Positions 25,837-28,925 of a stretch of DNA of 28,925 nt are shown here, one piece after another. The position numbers and the translations under genes were made by a program. Numbering within the stretch: the first letter of the stretch is position 1; the number at the start of each line of letters is the position of its first letter. The notes below the pieces were generated by a model. That model saw only the letters and a program-made list of their open reading frames with translations, did not search any database and was not told the origin of the DNA. The stretch comes from Oscillospiraceae bacterium (GTDB lineage Bacteria; Bacillota; Clostridia; Oscillospirales; Ruminococcaceae): assembly GCA_900770195.1 (NCBI GenBank), contig CAAGJI010000016.1:1-28925 (forward strand). The letters run 5' to 3'.

Positions 25837-26478
25837 ATGAAAAATCATATCAAACGCAACTACAATGGAGAAGAAATTAAATCCGGAGAGATTCTTGTGC
25901 CAATTATGTACAGCGATTTTGCTGAATCTTACTGTACGAATCAGGAATGTGTTAAAACTATTTCTGTAGGTGGCAGACAATTTAAGGTTATGTATGTTGC
26001 TGTTCCCAAAGAAATCGCTAAATACGCACGAAACTCATTCAATTTAGCTGTAAATGAACAATTGGGTCACTACACAGTAAGAAATTCTGTATCCGTCAAT
26101 AAATTGGAAGATGTCTATGAACTTGAAATGGAAGCTTTACCTTCACCGGAAGATGAAATGATGGAAAAAGAAGAAAAGCATGAAATTACAAAACTTATCA
26201 CAGATTTGATTCATCAGTTAATTGAACAATCTCCAAAGCACGGTTTTGCTGCCTTGCTTCTTATCAATAATATTAAGGGGAAGGAGTTTCATGAAAAAAT
26301 GCATCTTGGACATGATGCAGCAAATACAGTTCGCAAACAAGCAGAGGACTTTTTAAGATGTGGTCTTGTTAATACTGACATCAATGGTATTCACTCTAAG
26401 AAGTCGAAGAATACGGCCTATTATCGTGAAGAGGCCTATCGTTTGCTTGATGCTCTGTTAAAAATGTACAACGCTTAA
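25837..26478 (+). CDS. Uncharacterised accessory protein, possibly sigma-factor-like regulator
   Basis: A 213-residue cytoplasmic protein of unknown function. The N-terminal ~90 residues include GEILVPIMYSDFAESYC and FKVMYVAVPKEIAKYARNSF; an acidic linker (LPSPEDEMMEKEEKHEI) leads to a helical C-terminal part, ITKLITDLIHQLIEQSPKHG to EAYRLLDALLKMYN. The C-terminal helices with the basic KKSKNTAYYREEAY segment could bind DNA, and the protein loosely resembles small sigma-like proteins of mobile elements, but no diagnostic motif was found. AGAAAGGA is six bases before the ATG at 25837. The longer frame from 25792 runs back through the leader hairpin and is rejected. It has no same-strand neighbour and ends in a terminator shared with the convergent polymerase gene. 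Confidence 0.7.
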   Translation: MKNHIKRNYNGEEIKSGEILVPIMYSDFAESYCTNQECVKTISVGGRQFKVMYVAVPKEIAKYARNSFNLAVNEQLGHYTVRNSVSVNKLEDVYELEMEALPSPEDEMMEKEEKHEITKLITDLIHQLIEQSPKHGFAALLLINNIKGKEFHEKMHLGHDAANTVRKQAEDFLRCGLVNTDINGIHSKKSKNTAYYREEAYRLLDALLKMYNA

Positions 26479-26526
26479 AAAAACAGCAGTTCTGACTATG
26501 CAAGTAGTTAGAACTGCTGTTTTTTT
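26477..26526. terminator. Bidirectional terminator shared by convergent genes
   Basis: Arms 26477-26493 and 26510-26526 are perfect 17-base complements, with A7 on the left and T7 on the right; the loop contains a further ACTA/TAGT pairing. Bases of the stop codons of both flanking genes lie within the arms. Confidence 0.92.
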
Positions 26527-28907
26527 AATCTTTCTTATAAAATTTGCACTCATATCCATCGGCACGAAGAATCAGATCTTCTGCCCATTTTGGAGTTCTT
26601 GCCATCTGCTGACAAACTACATCAAGTGACATATCTTTTGATGCTTCAATAATCATTTCATCGTGTACATGAGCGACAATAAAGCAGTGGGAGAGTGTCT
26701 GCATGGAATACATCAGCAGATCTCTTGCAATTCCTTGTGTGCAATTCTCAACAAACTTCGGACCGTAGCTTTCAAGCTTGTCCCATTTCTTCTGAGCGTT
26801 AATGCCCATATATGTAACAGATTCACCGCCAAACTGATTCTCTCCAATGCGTGGCTTTGCATAAGCAAGCCGTCTGCCGCTTGGAAGTTCAATAAACAGA
26901 AAACCTGATGCATATGAGAATTTTAATCCGTGTGTTTCTGTTGCTGTTTTTTCTTTGATCGCCTTTTTTACAGCTCTGTCTACCGACCACCAAAGTTCTG
27001 TAATATGCGGTGAAGCCTCACGCCAGTCGGTTACGATCTGTTTCAGTTCTGCGTCGGATAAGCCGAGAGAATCCGCTCCCATAGCCTTCATAGCACCAAC
27101 TGATCCGCCGTAGCCACAGTTGTGGACGAGCTTTCCTGATACGGTAAAACGATGATTAAGCCCTGCATTTTTCAAATCATATACACGTGACTGGCTTTTA
27201 CTGATAAGAACCTCATCTGCTGTTTTCTCATTTGCGAAAATGTGGTTCTTCCATGAATATTGCAGTGCAATTACACCGTTTCCTGTGCTAACAAGCTGAG
27301 AGCCTGTTGCAGCGGCAATACCGAATGGAATGGGGGTTAGCCTGCCTTCAACCCACACAAGATGGTCGGGTGTTGCCGTAAGTCCGTCATAAGAAATGAC
27401 ATTGCGTTTTCCTTTATAGATCACACCCTGATGCGGTATCCATTTTACACCGTCCCATACTTTATCGGAAACAGAAACTCTTTCTATTGGTTTCAATCCG
27501 TGATTTGTAAGAACAAGCTGCCCCTCTGCAATGCAGGCAAGTTCCGCCACTTTGCCTTTCTGCCTTAACTGTCCGTTTTCACCATGCTTTACAACAGGCA
27601 CACCGAACATCTTTGATGCCGATGCACAGTAAATGTCCTCGCCGTTTGCAAATGCTTGCATTCGCCATTCTTCACCTGCAAGCCATGCGATCACTCTTGC
27701 TTCAATGGCAGAGAAGTCTGCAACGATAAATTTCATACCCTGCCTTGGAATAAAGGCGGTACGGATAAGCTGTGATAATGTATCAGGCACATCATCATAC
27801 AGCATCTGAACACTATCAAAAGAACCATACTTTACAAGCTCACGTGCTTCTGTCAAATCCGGCAAATGGTTCTGCGGAAGGTTCTGAATTTGGATAATCT
27901 TTGAACAAAACCGCCCTGTGCGTGATGCACCATAAAAGCTAAACATCCCACGAACCCTGTTATCTTTGCATTTTGCAGCTTCCATTGCCTGATACTTTTT
28001 CACCGAAGATTTAGACAACTGCAAACGCATCTGAAGCACTGATTTTACCGGCTCTTTTGCAGTTTTGATGAGTTCCTGCACCTGTGCTTTTCCAAGAGAA
28101 TCCGACTTGTAACCCTGTGTTTCAAGCCAATCCAGCAACTGATATACAGAATTCGGATTTTCTACGCCTGTCAGCCTTTTCATTTCAGCTGTCAGTTCTT
28201 CTTTTGCCTCTGCATCAAGGCAAATTGCCTTATCAGCAAGCTGCATATCTACAAGAATGCCTCTGTCGTTGATTTCCTGATCAAGATAAAATTCCTTCCA
28301 CAGAAAATCAGGCACAGGAAAACGTGACAGTCTTCTGTCAATTTCCAATTCAGCCTCAACATCACGCTTGTTATATGCCTTGAAAATCTCCCATTTATCG
28401 GGATAATCTTTCGGATTATGAAACTGCGGAACACCGTCAATTGTGTCGTATGGCACACAAAAGAATTTGATGAGGGCCTTGCCCTCTGTCATTTTCTGCT
28501 GTTCAATGCCCAAAACCTTTCCGATTTCTGCAAGTGATGACGGCAGTCCAAGTGTTCTTGCATGAATCATAGAACAATGCCAGCTTTCGGGATTTAAGAA
28601 ATCTCCGACAGTATCTTCATTAGTGCTGTAACTCTGGAAATACTGCGGATAGTTCTTACGAAGATATTTTGAAAGACAGATCCTCTCAAAATTACAATTA
28701 AATGCCCTTTTAATCATATTTTCATCTGCAAGAACGGCGAGAACATTTTTCGGAATTTCTTCACCGTTTGCCGTATCCACTACCTGAACAGGCTGTCCGT
28801 CTATGGAGTATGCAAACAGCAGAATATCAAAATATGGTGTATCTGTGTAGGCATAGACACCGCATTTTGATATGTCCTTATCGGACTTTGTTTCAATATC
28901 GATTGTT
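26525..28907 (-). CDS. Phage-type family A DNA polymerase (partial 5' end, intein-containing)
   Basis: A replicative DNA polymerase of the kind found in prophages and mobile elements of Clostridia. The N-terminal 3'-5' exonuclease has TIDIET (Exo I), AFNCNFERICL (Exo II) and YNKRDVEAELEID (Exo III). The polymerase has motif A DFSAIEARVIAWLAGE, motif B RQKGKVAELA...CGYGG split by an intein, and motif C VAHVHDEMIIE. Without the 139-residue intein it is about 654 residues, normal for the family. The gene is cut at the contig end: the first genuine base is 28907, and only a few N-terminal residues and the start are missing. The apparent GTG start and MCSSDL residues come from adapter sequence. 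Its base composition is visibly GC-richer than the housekeeping genes, consistent with mobile origin. Replication partners presumably lie beyond the contig. Confidence 0.94.
27119..27535 (-). other. Mini-intein (139 residues, no endonuclease) in polymerase motif B
   Basis: An in-frame protein-splicing element. It starts with C1 (CIAEGQLVLTNHGLKPIERV, block A), has the block B T-x-x-H as TPDH (T55, H58), a block F VYDLKNAGLNHRFTV, and ends with H138-N139 before the extein cysteine C603 (GKLVHN then CGYGG). All splicing nucleophiles are present: Cys1, His-Asn and Cys+1. No homing-endonuclease domain fits in the ~60 residues between blocks B and F. Excision joins KVAELA to CGYGGS, restoring the R-xxx-K-xxxxxxx-YG spacing of motif B. 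The polymerase is expected to be inactive until splicing. Confidence 0.93.
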
Positions 28908-28925
28908 AGATCGGAAGAGCACACG
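28908..28925. other. Illumina TruSeq adapter sequence (assembly artefact)
   Basis: The last 18 bases, AGATCGGAAGAGCACACG, are the start of the standard Illumina TruSeq read-through adapter. They are not genomic and should be trimmed. Confidence 0.97.

Noticed and set aside
26525..28907. Homing endonuclease within the polymerase intein
   Set aside because: The segment between intein blocks B and F is about 60 residues and has no LAGLIDADG or HNH motif.

Overview
The window looks like a contig from a low-GC anaerobic Clostridia genome, probably Ruminococcaceae or a close relative. The evidence is the recJ-rel-MBL-hemZ gene order, the agr-type peptide signalling genes, and secreted proteins carrying type I dockerin repeats, BspA-like leucine-rich repeats and cellulose-binding-type modules. 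The last 18 bases match the Illumina TruSeq adapter, so this is probably a short-read (possibly metagenomic) assembly. The species assignment is inference.

Region 1 (1-1070) is decayed DNA: the N-terminal part of an IS5-type transposase on the minus strand, then an mgtE magnesium-transporter pseudogene that has lost its N-domain and an internal block. Region 2 (1245-10994) is housekeeping. pepF has its own consensus promoter and terminator. A second promoter drives recJ, rel, a metallo-beta-lactamase-fold hydrolase, hemZ and rlmD, which are tightly packed or overlapping. The last ~150 bases of rlmD are clearly GC-richer than the rest of the gene, as expected if an integrating element once replaced its 3' end.

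Region 3 (10995-23552) is the most striking part. It is a complete agr-type quorum-sensing locus in the order response regulator, histidine kinase, then a separate promoter, then a 43-codon autoinducer precursor gene (agrD) and agrB. A pair of 11-bp repeats 21 bp apart sits just upstream of the agrD promoter and is a good candidate binding site for the LytTR regulator. Three large secreted-protein genes follow agrB in the same direction: an M4-type metalloprotease, a propeptide/LRR/dockerin protein with no catalytic domain, and a papain-like cysteine protease. The two proteases share a tandem beta-sandwich module, N-terminal in one and C-terminal in the other. The layout suggests peptide-controlled production of a surface- or polysaccharide-targeted protease set.

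Region 4 (23553-28907) is accessory DNA of different composition. A minus-strand three-gene operon encodes two uncharacterised proteins that share a GEKN-containing motif and an excisionase-like helix-turn-helix protein; its leader carries four ATTAAC repeats and its promoter a 13-bp palindrome. A plus-strand hypothetical gene with a terminator in its leader follows. Convergent to it is a phage-type family A DNA polymerase interrupted by a 139-residue mini-intein inside catalytic motif B. The polymerase is cut at the contig end, where its first apparent residues (MCSSDL) are translated adapter.

No tRNA, rRNA or CRISPR array was seen.
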